A stretch of DNA of 64,000 nt from Aquimarina spongiae (GTDB taxonomy: Bacteria; Bacteroidota; Bacteroidia; Flavobacteriales; Flavobacteriaceae). The translations under genes were made by a program, and so were the position numbers. Below the pieces are notes generated by a model, which was not told the DNA's origin, ran no database searches, and was given only the letters and a program-made list of their open reading frames with translations. Positions 35,971 to 44,415 of the stretch are shown piece by piece (within the stretch, counting starts at the first letter, position 1; every line of letters begins with the position of its first letter). Location: NCBI RefSeq assembly GCF_900141785.1, contig NZ_FQYP01000010.1, positions 147,549-211,548 on the forward strand, given 5' to 3'.

Positions 35971-36102
35971 TTTTCAAGACAAACTTCTTAACAAGTACAG
36001 GTTTGAAGTCAATTTTTTGATTGATTTCCGGAAAAATACGCTAAACCCTACTTTCAAATTCTCAAAATTTATCGATTTTAACAATAAACCTTAATTTTTT
36101 TA

Positions 36103-36144
36103 GGGTATAAAATTAAAAATACGTAAAAATACGTAGTTATACCC
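36103..36144. promoter_or_regulatory. operator-like element: inverted repeat around a tandem 10-mer
   Basis: GGGTATAA (36103-36110) and TTATACCC (36137-36144) are perfect inverted arms. Between them AAAAATACGT occurs twice in tandem (36115-36134), one helical turn apart. It lies just upstream of the porin promoter-like boxes. Confidence 0.6.
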
Positions 36145-36153
36145 ACTTTTTTA

Positions 36154-36183
36154 TTGGGGTAAAATTCTTTTAACATAGTTTTA
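36154..36183 (+). promoter_or_regulatory. promoter-like boxes of the porin gene
   Basis: TTGG (36154-36157), 18 bases, TAGTTTTA (36176-36183): close to the TTTG / TAnnTTTG arrangement, with a leader of about 40 nt. Confidence 0.45.
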
Positions 36184-36227
36184 CAACACCAATTAAAAAC
36201 AAATTATCACAGTAATTAATGTTTATT

Positions 36228-37340
36228 ATGAAAACAAAAACCGTAACAAATTTTTTGAAACCAGTATTCTTACTGGCTTTTGTGTTATTAAGTGTTAATG
36301 CTACTGCCCAAGAAGAAGAAACCGAATCGGCGGTAGAAAAATTATTATCCAAAGTAAGCTTATCGGGGTCTATTGACGGCTACTACAGATATAATTTTGG
36401 CGCACCTAATGACAATTCAGTCGCTCCTACTACATCTTTTGCTAATCAGAGTGGATTTGCGTTAGGTATGGCGAATGTGATTTTGGGGTATGAAGGAGAT
36501 AAAGTAGGGTTCGTTGCAGATTTAGTATTTGGACCAAGAGGAGAAGACGCTGTATTCTTGTCTGATGGTTCTTCTCAAATTGTTAACCAATTGTATGCGT
36601 ACTGGAATGTATCAGAAAAAGTAACTCTTACTTTTGGAAACTTCAACACCTTTTTGGGTTATGAAGTTATTTCTCCAACAGGAAACTTTAACTATTCTAC
36701 ATCATATATGTTCTCTTACGGGCCTTTTTCACACACCGGACTTAAAGCAGATTTTGCGTTAAGCGAAAAATGGTCTGCTATGTTAGCAGTTATGAACCCA
36801 ACAGACTATACTGAGAACAATCCGTTTGACACCTATATCATTGGAGCACAAGTAGGGTATTCTGGAGATACTGGTAGTGCATACTTAAACTTCAGATATG
36901 GTAACGAAGGAGAACCAGGAGAAGTTGGACCTACATTTCAGGCAGATTTAACCACAGGATGGGATGTATCAGAAGACTTTTATCTAGGAGTTAACGCCAC
37001 TTACTTATCTACAGAACCACAAGAAGATGGAGATGCTTCAGGTTTCTACGGAGTTGCGCTATATCCACAATACAAAACTTCTGAAAAATTCACTTTGGGA
37101 TTAAGAGGAGAATACTTTGGAGTATATAATAATGGACTAGTAGATGTTATTGGACTTGATGATGAGAATGATGGGACTGTATTTGCTGCTACTCTTACTG
37201 GTAGTTATGACATAGGAGATTTAACTTTAAAACCAGAAGTTAGATTAGATTCTACCTCGGAAGATTTCTTTACCGATAACGATGGAGAATTAACCAAAAG
37301 TCTTTCATCTTTCGTACTAGGAGCTATTTACAAATTCTAA
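36228..37340 (+). CDS. outer-membrane porin, BBP2/OmpL-type beta-barrel
   Basis: A signal peptide (ending SVNATAQ) precedes a Glu-rich linker and a barrel that opens SLSGSIDGYYRYNF and has the conserved strand GMANVILGYEGDKVGFVADLVFGPRG. This pattern fits the beta-barrel porin-2 family, which in Bacteroidetes is often found near nitrogen-assimilation genes. It ends with a typical Phe (AIYKF). The frame offers ATGs at 36219 and 36228; the second gives a compact signal peptide. The nearby P-II gene suggests a role in uptake of nitrogen compounds, which is inferred. Confidence 0.87.
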   Translation: MKTKTVTNFLKPVFLLAFVLLSVNATAQEEETESAVEKLLSKVSLSGSIDGYYRYNFGAPNDNSVAPTTSFANQSGFALGMANVILGYEGDKVGFVADLVFGPRGEDAVFLSDGSSQIVNQLYAYWNVSEKVTLTFGNFNTFLGYEVISPTGNFNYSTSYMFSYGPFSHTGLKADFALSEKWSAMLAVMNPTDYTENNPFDTYIIGAQVGYSGDTGSAYLNFRYGNEGEPGEVGPTFQADLTTGWDVSEDFYLGVNATYLSTEPQEDGDASGFYGVALYPQYKTSEKFTLGLRGEYFGVYNNGLVDVIGLDDENDGTVFAATLTGSYDIGDLTLKPEVRLDSTSEDFFTDNDGELTKSLSSFVLGAIYKF

Positions 37341-37375
37341 TAATATCTGTAAATATATTGTTTGTTTAAATCAAG

Positions 37376-37405
37376 GCGTTCTGAATATTCAGGACGCTTT
37401 TTTTA
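37376..37405. terminator. bidirectional terminator between porin and DUF1684 genes
   Basis: GCGTTCTGA-ATAT-TCAGGACGC (9-bp stem, one G-U) followed by T7. Convergent genes on both sides. Confidence 0.8.
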
Positions 37406-38017
37406 GTGAGTTGTAGGTAAGTTTTTATACTTTTTGACTCCGACCGGTATCAATAGATTTAAGTGATTTTCTTCTGGAGGGATAGGACAAGAATACCGAT
37501 CATTATAGGCACAATACGGATTGTAAGCAGTATTAAAATCTATGAGAATCTCATCTCCTTCCGGAATACTTAAATCTATAAAACGTCCACCTGCATAAGT
37601 CGTTTCGCCATTAGTCAAATCGGTAAAAGGTAAAAATAAGTAATTCTCATACTCGGATTCTGTTGTCAACCCCTGGTTTTGATAGATATTAACCGTGTAT
37701 TTCTTATCCTGAAACTCAAAATGAGCTTCTGCATATTTTACATAGAGCGGTTCTCTCCCTGTTGTTGTCTTCATGATAAAGGGAGTCTCGTATGGTGTTC
37801 TTACAAACTTTGCTTTAAAACAAAAACTAGTATCAATCTTAAAAAAATCGAGGGTTTTGAATGATTTTAAATCCTTGGGAGATAATGGAGAAGTTTCCTC
37901 AGCAGCAAATTCGTGGTTTAATTCGTCCTGGAACGATAAAATTCGCTGCACGTTCGATACTTCTTGCCCAAAAACATTGACAAAACAAAAGAACGCGATG
38001 ATCACCAGTTTATACAC
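37403..38017 (-). CDS. DUF1684 exported protein
   Basis: A signal peptide (residues 1-17, ending VNVFGQ) precedes a DUF1684 domain. Conserved parts include FIDLSIPEGDEILIDFNTAYNPYCAY and YSCPIPPEENHL, with the paired cysteines and the IPPxEN block typical of this family. Function unknown; periplasmic. Confidence 0.87.
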   Translation of the reverse strand: MYKLVIIAFFCFVNVFGQEVSNVQRILSFQDELNHEFAAEETSPLSPKDLKSFKTLDFFKIDTSFCFKAKFVRTPYETPFIMKTTTGREPLYVKYAEAHFEFQDKKYTVNIYQNQGLTTESEYENYLFLPFTDLTNGETTYAGGRFIDLSIPEGDEILIDFNTAYNPYCAYNDRYSCPIPPEENHLNLLIPVGVKKYKNLPTTH

Positions 38018-38125
38018 TACTCCTTACTTTTTTGCAAAAGTACAATTTACAATGAGTTAACTAATTAATTTTGATAAAATTGTTTAAGAAACTAGATAAA
38101 AAACTATTTTTATCGATTATTTTGA

Positions 38126-39358
38126 TTGAACAACCAAAAAATCACCCTTTTCTTGAAGAAAATTTTACAACGTTATAAGGATTCGTTTTCGGGCTTATCC
38201 AGGGAGGTATGGTGGCTCGCACTGATCACATTGATCAACAGAGCCGGAGCAATGGTGATACCATTTTTATCCCTCTACCTATCTGATAACCTTGATTTCA
38301 CTAAAGAACAAATCGGCTGGGTGATGACCAGTTATGGATTAGGATCCTTTTTTGGCGCTTGGTTAGGGGGTAAACTCAGTGATATCTTAGGATACTACAA
38401 AGTAATTCTGGGGTCATTATTGCTAACAGGGATTGCTTTTTTTGTAGTTCAGCTATTTTCAAGTTTTTGGAGTATTTGCATAAGTTTCTTTGTGCTTATT
38501 GCTATAGCAGATGCTGCCCGTCCTGCATTTTTTGTAGCCTTAAGCGCGTACAGCAAACCAGAAAACAAAACAAGATCCTTAACGTTTATAAGACTTGCCA
38601 TTAATTTAGGTTTTTCTGCTGGTCCGGCAATAGGAGGTTTGATCATCGCCACTATGGGATATTCTGGATTGTTTTGGGTAGATGGAGTTACTTGTTTGAT
38701 CGCTGGTATCGTTATGATCCAAACCCTTAACCCCAGAAAAGCAAGAGAATTGGATAAGGAAATCCCTGTAGAAAACCCTGTTTCTCCTCTTAACGATGGA
38801 CTATATGTTGTATTCTTGATTGCCCTGGCGCTTTTCGGATTCATTTTTGTGCAATATTTCTCAACTATCCCCCTTTATTACAAAGAAGTACATCAACTAT
38901 CTGAAGAAAACATCGGTTTGTTACTGGCAATGAATGGAGCGCTTATCTTTTTCTTCGAAATGCCACTTATTGCCTATTTAGAGAGAACAAATACATCAAA
39001 AGTGGGTAACGTCATCAATGGATTTATATTAACTGGCATTAGTTTTATCTTACTACTTATAACACCTTGGGCAGGCATTTTGATCATAGGTATGATTGCT
39101 GCCACTTTGGGAGAAATGGTAGCATTTCCATTTGGAAACGCCTTTGCTCTAGAGCGATCAAAAAAAGGACGACAAGGAGCGTATATGGGATTGTACAGCA
39201 TGTCTTTCTCGGTAGCCCATATCTTTGGGCATAATTCTGGAATGCAATTTATTGCTAATTTTGGTTATGATAACGGCTGGATGTTTATGGCTGTTATGGC
39301 CGGTATTGGTACCTTTTTACTTTTTATGGTAAAACGTGGGCTTACCCTTAACAAATAG
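38126..39358 (+). CDS. major facilitator superfamily transporter
   Basis: About 12 membrane helices in 410 residues. The loop between helices 2 and 3 reads GAWLGGKLSDILGYYK, the MFS motif A (GxxxD-R/K). The substrate is unknown; the overall pattern is like drug or peptide efflux carriers of the MdtH/YdgI kind. The frame starts with TTG at 38126; a TTG at about 38150 is an alternative, and no ATG is near. The DJ-1 lipoprotein gene starts 16 bases after the stop, so they probably form an operon. Confidence 0.87.
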   Translation: MNNQKITLFLKKILQRYKDSFSGLSREVWWLALITLINRAGAMVIPFLSLYLSDNLDFTKEQIGWVMTSYGLGSFFGAWLGGKLSDILGYYKVILGSLLLTGIAFFVVQLFSSFWSICISFFVLIAIADAARPAFFVALSAYSKPENKTRSLTFIRLAINLGFSAGPAIGGLIIATMGYSGLFWVDGVTCLIAGIVMIQTLNPRKARELDKEIPVENPVSPLNDGLYVVFLIALALFGFIFVQYFSTIPLYYKEVHQLSEENIGLLLAMNGALIFFFEMPLIAYLERTNTSKVGNVINGFILTGISFILLLITPWAGILIIGMIAATLGEMVAFPFGNAFALERSKKGRQGAYMGLYSMSFSVAHIFGHNSGMQFIANFGYDNGWMFMAVMAGIGTFLLFMVKRGLTLNK

Positions 39359-39374
39359 ACTCAAAAATATATTT

Positions 39375-40136
39375 ATGAAAAAACTTTCATTTTTAATCTG
39401 CATAGCAGCTATTCTCTTATCAAGTTGCACTAACAATAACCCACAAAGTAGCACTACAACTGTAAAGGGCGAAAAAAAACCAGAACAAAAAAAGACTTTC
39501 CCTAAGCTAGAAAACAATCGGTATAATGTGGCTTTTTTAATTATGGATGGTACTTACAATACAGAGTTTACGGCTCCTTATGATATTTTTCAGCATACCC
39601 AATATCGCAAAAACATTAAGCAAATGAATGTTTTTACGGTAGCGAATACCGATCATCCTATTACCACTTTTGAAGGGGTAAAAATTATTCCTGACTATAA
39701 TTACCTTAAAGATGAATTACCAAAAATCGATATTCTTGTTGTCCCAAGTGCAGAACATCATCTGGATACTGATTTGAATGATGAGCAAATGATCCGCTTT
39801 GTGCAGGAGGCAGATCAAAATGCCTTGTACATGACTTCGCACTGTGACGGGGCTTTTGTACTTGCCAAGGCAGGGCTTTTGGACAATGCTGTCTCCACGA
39901 CTTTCCCTAGTGATATCGATAAAATGAAAAGTATGTTCCCTGATCTGGACATAAGAAAAGATGTACTATTTGTTCATGATGGAAAATACATTACTTCTGC
40001 GGGGGGTGCAAAGAGTTTTGAAGCTGCTTTATATTTGTGTGAATATCTCTATGGTGCTGATATTGCAAGATCCTTGGCGGGTGGTTTAGTAATTGATTGG
40101 AGACTGGAAGAAGTACCTCATATTGTAATCAAATAG
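39375..40136 (+). CDS. DJ-1/PfpI-family lipoprotein
   Basis: A lipoprotein signal (ICIAAILLSSCTNN) and a polar linker precede a DJ-1/PfpI fold. The nucleophile-elbow cysteine lies in YMTSHCDGAFVLAKAGLLDN and the later strand has FVHDGKYITSAGG. Members include amidases, glyoxalases and chaperone-like proteins; an exported lipid-anchored form is less usual. The upstream part of the frame from 39336 overlaps the MFS gene, so I start at the ATG at 39375. Confidence 0.87.
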   Translation: MKKLSFLICIAAILLSSCTNNNPQSSTTTVKGEKKPEQKKTFPKLENNRYNVAFLIMDGTYNTEFTAPYDIFQHTQYRKNIKQMNVFTVANTDHPITTFEGVKIIPDYNYLKDELPKIDILVVPSAEHHLDTDLNDEQMIRFVQEADQNALYMTSHCDGAFVLAKAGLLDNAVSTTFPSDIDKMKSMFPDLDIRKDVLFVHDGKYITSAGGAKSFEAALYLCEYLYGADIARSLAGGLVIDWRLEEVPHIVIK

Positions 40137-40149
40137 CCAAAAACAAAGA

Positions 40150-40170
40150 GTGCCTACACTAGGTAGACAC
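40150..40170. terminator. possible terminator hairpin
   Basis: GTGCCTAC-ACTAG-GTAGACAC with one mismatch. On the minus strand it is followed by TCTTTGTTTTT, on the plus strand by a weaker T-rich stretch. Confidence 0.4.
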
Positions 40171-40195
40171 TTCTATTTGTAGGGTCAAATTACGC

Positions 40196-40244
40196 ACTCT
40201 CTTTAGCTTCAAGATTTGGGGTCTTTAGACTAATGTCCTCACAC
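40196..40244 (+). repeat. direct repeat copy 1
   Basis: Contains ACTCTCTTTAGCTTC and ACTAATGTCCTCACAC separated by 18 bases more or less. The same two blocks occur in the same order and orientation at 41972-42006, with a spacer 14 bases shorter. The two copies bracket the hydrolase-like gene. Confidence 0.75.
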
Positions 40245-40440
40245 CTAATTTGTCCCTGATGTATTCCAAACTAATATTTTAAATCCGAATCGTCACTCAG
40301 CTTAAAATGTTAGTTGAAGGCGACACATCAAGTATTTTTAAGTTGAAGTAAATTTAATGTAAAATAATTGTAAAACCAAAATTTTCACCGACAAAAAACA
40401 CAAAAATTCGATGAAATACACAAAATTTTATGATTTCAGT

Positions 40441-41862
40441 TTATTTTGAAAAGAAGTATTTAGAATTTCCGAGGTATTTTTCGATCAACTCATTGTATTT
40501 TTTAGTGATCTTTAAAGCTAAGGTTCCTTCTATTTCGTACAAAGCATCGAAATCCCTATAACCGTTCTGCAACATCTTCTCTAGATAAAACAAAGCCGTC
40601 TCATTATCCAGGTCTCTGGCACTTAAAGAAATGATCTTTTTATAGGAATCAAAATCCTCTTTATTAACAATAGTGCTAAAAATGTTCAAAAACAATTGCG
40701 CTTCCAAATTCACATTTTCTTTTATTGCAGTGATTTTATAATTATTGATAATTGCATTTACATACCTTTTTACTCGAATTGCCATATCATGTCCATATTT
40801 TTCTTTCTTGGCGATCAAGGTATCCAACTTAGACATTTCATATTGCCACCAACCCAAGTTACTATAGTTTAACAAAGCAATATCCTCTTCGGCAGAGAAC
40901 AAATAAGATTCTCTCAAATAATTTTCTTTGATGGCATATTTTGATCGCAATCGCTTTTCTTTCCTAAAACCATTTAACTTTTTAATTTCCTTCTGTTTTT
41001 CTTTCAAATAGTCTGTGTCAAAAAATTGATTGTAATCAATACGGATTCTTTTTAGTTCTTCATACGCTTTTAAGAATTTTCGTTTTGACACATAACCATC
41101 AACTTCTTGTAAGCTTTTCTCAAAACTATTTTGAATCCAAATAGAATCTTTTGCTACTCTTCCTTTGAGCATGGCTTGTCTGGTTAAAGCAGTTAACACA
41201 TTCTTTATAAGCTCTTGAGCAGGAAATTCTCCTCCCCCCTCATAAACAAATAAATCCGCAGGAACTGCTCTTCTCTTTAAAAAGTTCTTATTGGCCTGGA
41301 AATTTTTAAATCGGTAGTTATGCGTATTGAGTATCCCAAAATGTGTAAAATTTTTATTTAAGTTAATTCTTGAATCATAAAAATAACTATCACCAATAGC
41401 GATTACTCCAAAAATTTTATCGGGATATCCCAAAGGGAGTAAACTTGCAAATTTGGCATCATCACCTACCCCTGTTACATAAACCCTTCCTATCTGAATG
41501 GGAAACAAAGAAAAAATATGCTTCATAAAAACGGCTACATAGTTTGCCCTATCTCTGGCCGATTGCTCTTCGGTAAAATTGGTAACAGCAATAATATATC
41601 CTAATTCTTCTGCGGCAGCTTGATAAAATCTGGCAATATTGCTGGTTCTGTTTGAAGAGTCAAAACCAAAAATAATCGGCCAACTTTTATTTTTATCATA
41701 TGTTCTAGGCAAATAGATACTAAATGTATTCTTTGTATCAGGTACCACAAGTGAATCGGTAACTCTACCCTTGGTTAATACCAATTGACTTTGCGCATAC
41801 CCAAAGAAGGACGCTAACAAAAAAAGAAGTAGAATATTGTTTTTAATTAAAGATGCTCGCAC
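40441..41862 (-). CDS. exported alpha/beta-hydrolase-like protein without catalytic Ser and His
   Basis: A signal peptide (residues 1-23, ending FFGYAQ) is followed by an esterase/PHB-depolymerase-like domain (about 45-225): FSIYLPRTYDKNKSWPIIFG, RVYVTGVGDDAKFAS (127-140) and FVYEGGGEFPAQE (205-217). In active relatives the nucleophile elbow is G-x-S-x-G and the last block is GGHEWP; here Ser is Gly (G133) and His is Gly (about 211). The C-terminal 240 residues are helical and charged, without a family I know. It may be a binding protein derived from a hydrolase. It lies between two short direct repeats. Confidence 0.75.
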   Translation of the reverse strand: MRASLIKNNILLLFLLASFFGYAQSQLVLTKGRVTDSLVVPDTKNTFSIYLPRTYDKNKSWPIIFGFDSSNRTSNIARFYQAAAEELGYIIAVTNFTEEQSARDRANYVAVFMKHIFSLFPIQIGRVYVTGVGDDAKFASLLPLGYPDKIFGVIAIGDSYFYDSRINLNKNFTHFGILNTHNYRFKNFQANKNFLKRRAVPADLFVYEGGGEFPAQELIKNVLTALTRQAMLKGRVAKDSIWIQNSFEKSLQEVDGYVSKRKFLKAYEELKRIRIDYNQFFDTDYLKEKQKEIKKLNGFRKEKRLRSKYAIKENYLRESYLFSAEEDIALLNYSNLGWWQYEMSKLDTLIAKKEKYGHDMAIRVKRYVNAIINNYKITAIKENVNLEAQLFLNIFSTIVNKEDFDSYKKIISLSARDLDNETALFYLEKMLQNGYRDFDALYEIEGTLALKITKKYNELIEKYLGNSKYFFSK

Positions 41863-41921
41863 TATAGCTTTTTTTACTGTGATAACACCACAAAAAAGAT
41901 GCCACCAAAGTCAAAAATTAC

Positions 41922-41954
41922 TATAAAAAAAACACCTGAACAAATTCAGGTGTT
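41922..41954 (-). terminator. terminator of the Lrp/AsnC gene
   Basis: AACACCTGAA-4-TTCAGGTGTT, perfect 10-bp stem; on the minus strand a run of T follows. Confidence 0.82.
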
Positions 41955-41971
41955 TTTCATCTTCCCCTTGT

Positions 41972-42006
41972 ACTCTCTTTAGCTTCCCAAACTAATGTCC
42001 TCACAC
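41972..42006 (+). repeat. direct repeat copy 2
   Basis: ACTCTCTTTAGCTTC (41972-41986) and ACTAATGTCCTCACAC (41991-42006), shared with copy 1 at 40196-40244. Confidence 0.75.
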
Positions 42007-42063
42007 AAGATTAAGACTATCCCTATATGTCTTAATTATTACAAATCTTATGCCAAAGTTTTC

Positions 42064-42519
42064 CTAAACCGCTTCTCCACCGTGATCCATAATTGGACTG
42101 TTTTCTACCAAATTAGAAAGAATGATATGCGTTTTTGCTTCTCCGTAAGTAATCAACCGATCGATAAACTCCTGAAGATGTAGTTGATCTCTTAAAACTA
42201 CCTCCATAATAATATTCTCATTACCTGTTATACGATAACAATTCAATACTTCTTTAAACTCTGGAACTTTAAGCATAAAAGGTTTTAATCTACCCATAAA
42301 TGCTTTCAGCGTGATCATTGCTTTGAGTTGGTATCCTGTTTTTGTGTAAGAAACATCTGCTCTAAACCCCTGCAAAATACCGTAATCTTCCATTTTCTTG
42401 ATGCGCTCTGCTACTGCCGGCGAACTTAGTCCAATTTTCCTTCCTATCTCTGCATTAGAGAGTCGTCCATTTTCTTGAAGACAATGTAATATTTCCCAAT
42501 TTATAGCGTCGATTTTCAT
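42064..42519 (-). CDS. Lrp/AsnC-family transcriptional regulator
   Basis: The 151-residue product has an N-terminal helix-turn-helix (about 1-60; LQENGRLSNAEIGRKIGLSSP) and a C-terminal RAM/ligand-binding domain (about 65-145; VPEFKEVLNCYRITGNENI). Members bind amino acids and regulate their metabolism. The frame starts at 42537, but MKIDAINWEIL at 42519 is the usual N-terminus. The divergent 127-residue gene starts 113 bases away. Confidence 0.92.
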   Translation of the reverse strand: MKIDAINWEILHCLQENGRLSNAEIGRKIGLSSPAVAERIKKMEDYGILQGFRADVSYTKTGYQLKAMITLKAFMGRLKPFMLKVPEFKEVLNCYRITGNENIIMEVVLRDQLHLQEFIDRLITYGEAKTHIILSNLVENSPIMDHGGEAV

Positions 42520-42631
42520 TTTAACCCAAAAAAGCAATTAATATTTAAATTATAAGGTAAATATAATTAATCGCCTTAATTTCTAAAGAAAAAATCTTAA
42601 AAAATGCAGTATTTTTGATATAGAAATTGTT

Positions 42632-43015
42632 ATGAATTTACAACCCAAAAATAAAAGACTGTATCAAAAAGCACGGGAGATTTTTACGCTCTCCAGAAGT
42701 GTTTCCAATTACCTTGTAGAAGATTTGGCTCCACTACAACATAACGGTGACGAAAACCCTCATGTTTATTTTACTGGAGACATTGTAAGGCAATCTGATG
42801 CGCTTGCCCCTCACATTATTAATGCAGAAAATCAGACGTTTCAGGATGATAGAATTCGTCATGCAAATTCTTTGATCCGTATTACTAACAAATTGTATAG
42901 AAATTGCGAACGTCTTGAACAGTCTGAGAGCAATGGAAAAGAATTTGTCATCCTACTTCGTAAAGAACTAAGAAAATTCAGGAAACTACAGCGAAGTTGG
43001 GTAATGACTCTTTAA
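42632..43015 (+). CDS. conserved hypothetical protein, 127 aa
   Basis: A helical, charged cytosolic protein (YQKAREIFTLSRSVSNYLVED near the N-terminus; ELRKFRKLQRSW near the end). I recall a similar unannotated family in Flavobacteriaceae, with no function. It diverges from the Lrp gene and may be one of its targets. Confidence 0.72.
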   Translation: MNLQPKNKRLYQKAREIFTLSRSVSNYLVEDLAPLQHNGDENPHVYFTGDIVRQSDALAPHIINAENQTFQDDRIRHANSLIRITNKLYRNCERLEQSESNGKEFVILLRKELRKFRKLQRSWVMTL

Positions 43016-43031
43016 GAATTCCTTTCCCAGA

Positions 43032-44366
43032 TTACTTATATTGCTTTCCGTTCTTAATCACTATATCTACATCTTGCAATACACTGATATGTCGAAGCAC
43101 ATCACCTTTTACAGCAATGATATCTGCTAATTTTCCTTCGGTTACGGTTCCTACTTTATCCGCTACTCCCATCCATAGTGATGGCCAATAGGTTGCTGCT
43201 CGTATGGCGTACATCGGATCAATACCAAATTCATTTACCCAAACATCCAATTCATTCCAGGTGGATTGACTATGAAATTTCATAGGTATCCCGCTATCCG
43301 TACCTATCATTAATACCACACCAGCATCCATCAATTGTTTTATTTTGGTTTCTAAGGTAGGTTTCCGTATTGGTGTTAATTGAAAGTAAGGTAATCGATC
43401 TTTATGTTTAAAACTATTCTTTATATCGGAAACAATGGTATCGTGTAGTCCTCGATGCCAGGAATCGTTATCCAAATGCTCTCCATGATCCCGAACATAC
43501 TCATAATTGTATAACCCTTCTACAGTGGGACACCAATACAATGGCCCTAAATTCATTTGTGCAGTACGCTCTCTTATAGCTTCCATTACATCATCAGGAT
43601 ATCGAGGCGCTGATGATAAACCCGTGTGCTCAAAACAATCAGCTCCTGCAGCCAAACCTGTTCGGATTTCCTGTGGCCTGTGCCCGTGAGCCACTACTTT
43701 CAAATTATACTTATGAGCGGTATCTACAACTGCTTGCACCTCTTCTTTACTCATTTGATCCTGATCGATCAATTTTATACAATCTACTCCAGCATCTGCC
43801 AGCTTTTTGATTTTCTTTCTGGCATCTTCCACTCCATTTACACCCCATCTAAATGCTTCTGTACCCGGATAAGGCTTCTTCTGAATAAAAGGTCCTGAAA
43901 CATACAAAGTTGCTCCTGGGATCTCTCCCTTATTGATACGATCTCTTACCGATATACTTTCTGCCAATGGACCTCCCAAGTCTCTAGCACTGGTTACCCC
44001 AGCCATAAGCAATTGCTCTGCCGAAGCTGGCATAATTACATCTTCTAATAATGGAGGATAGGTCTTATCCCAATAGGCATAATCTGCATGCCCATTGATC
44101 ATGGTATGCACATGCATATCCCATAAACCAGGTAATACAGACATTCCTTCTGTAGAGATCACTCGAGCATTTGCTGGAATCTCTAGTGTCTTTTTTGTAC
44201 CAACTGCCTTGATTTTATCACCTTCAACAATAATTACACTATTCTTAATAGGCGTAGACCCAAAACCATCGATTAATGTACCTCCTACCAAGGCCAAAAC
44301 TTGATCTGATTGTTGCGCAAAAGATGATGTAGCTATAACTAGCAATAGGGTGAGTAATTTCTTCAT
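43032..44366 (-). CDS. exported amidohydrolase-family protein (imidazolonepropionase-like)
   Basis: A signal peptide (residues 1-17, ATSSFAQ) precedes a TIM-barrel amidohydrolase. Metal ligands are H85 and H87 in LWDMHVH, K near CIKLIDQDQ, the His of VVAHGHRP, CFEHTG and the Asp of MIGTDSGIP, so the binuclear site looks complete. Related exported enzymes act as peptidases or organophosphate-type hydrolases; the substrate is unknown. Confidence 0.9.
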   Translation of the reverse strand: MKKLLTLLLVIATSSFAQQSDQVLALVGGTLIDGFGSTPIKNSVIIVEGDKIKAVGTKKTLEIPANARVISTEGMSVLPGLWDMHVHTMINGHADYAYWDKTYPPLLEDVIMPASAEQLLMAGVTSARDLGGPLAESISVRDRINKGEIPGATLYVSGPFIQKKPYPGTEAFRWGVNGVEDARKKIKKLADAGVDCIKLIDQDQMSKEEVQAVVDTAHKYNLKVVAHGHRPQEIRTGLAAGADCFEHTGLSSAPRYPDDVMEAIRERTAQMNLGPLYWCPTVEGLYNYEYVRDHGEHLDNDSWHRGLHDTIVSDIKNSFKHKDRLPYFQLTPIRKPTLETKIKQLMDAGVVLMIGTDSGIPMKFHSQSTWNELDVWVNEFGIDPMYAIRAATYWPSLWMGVADKVGTVTEGKLADIIAVKGDVLRHISVLQDVDIVIKNGKQYK

Positions 44367-44415
44367 GATGAGTTTGTGTTTGTCTAAAGATAAAGAAATT
44401 AGCTAGCAACCAATA

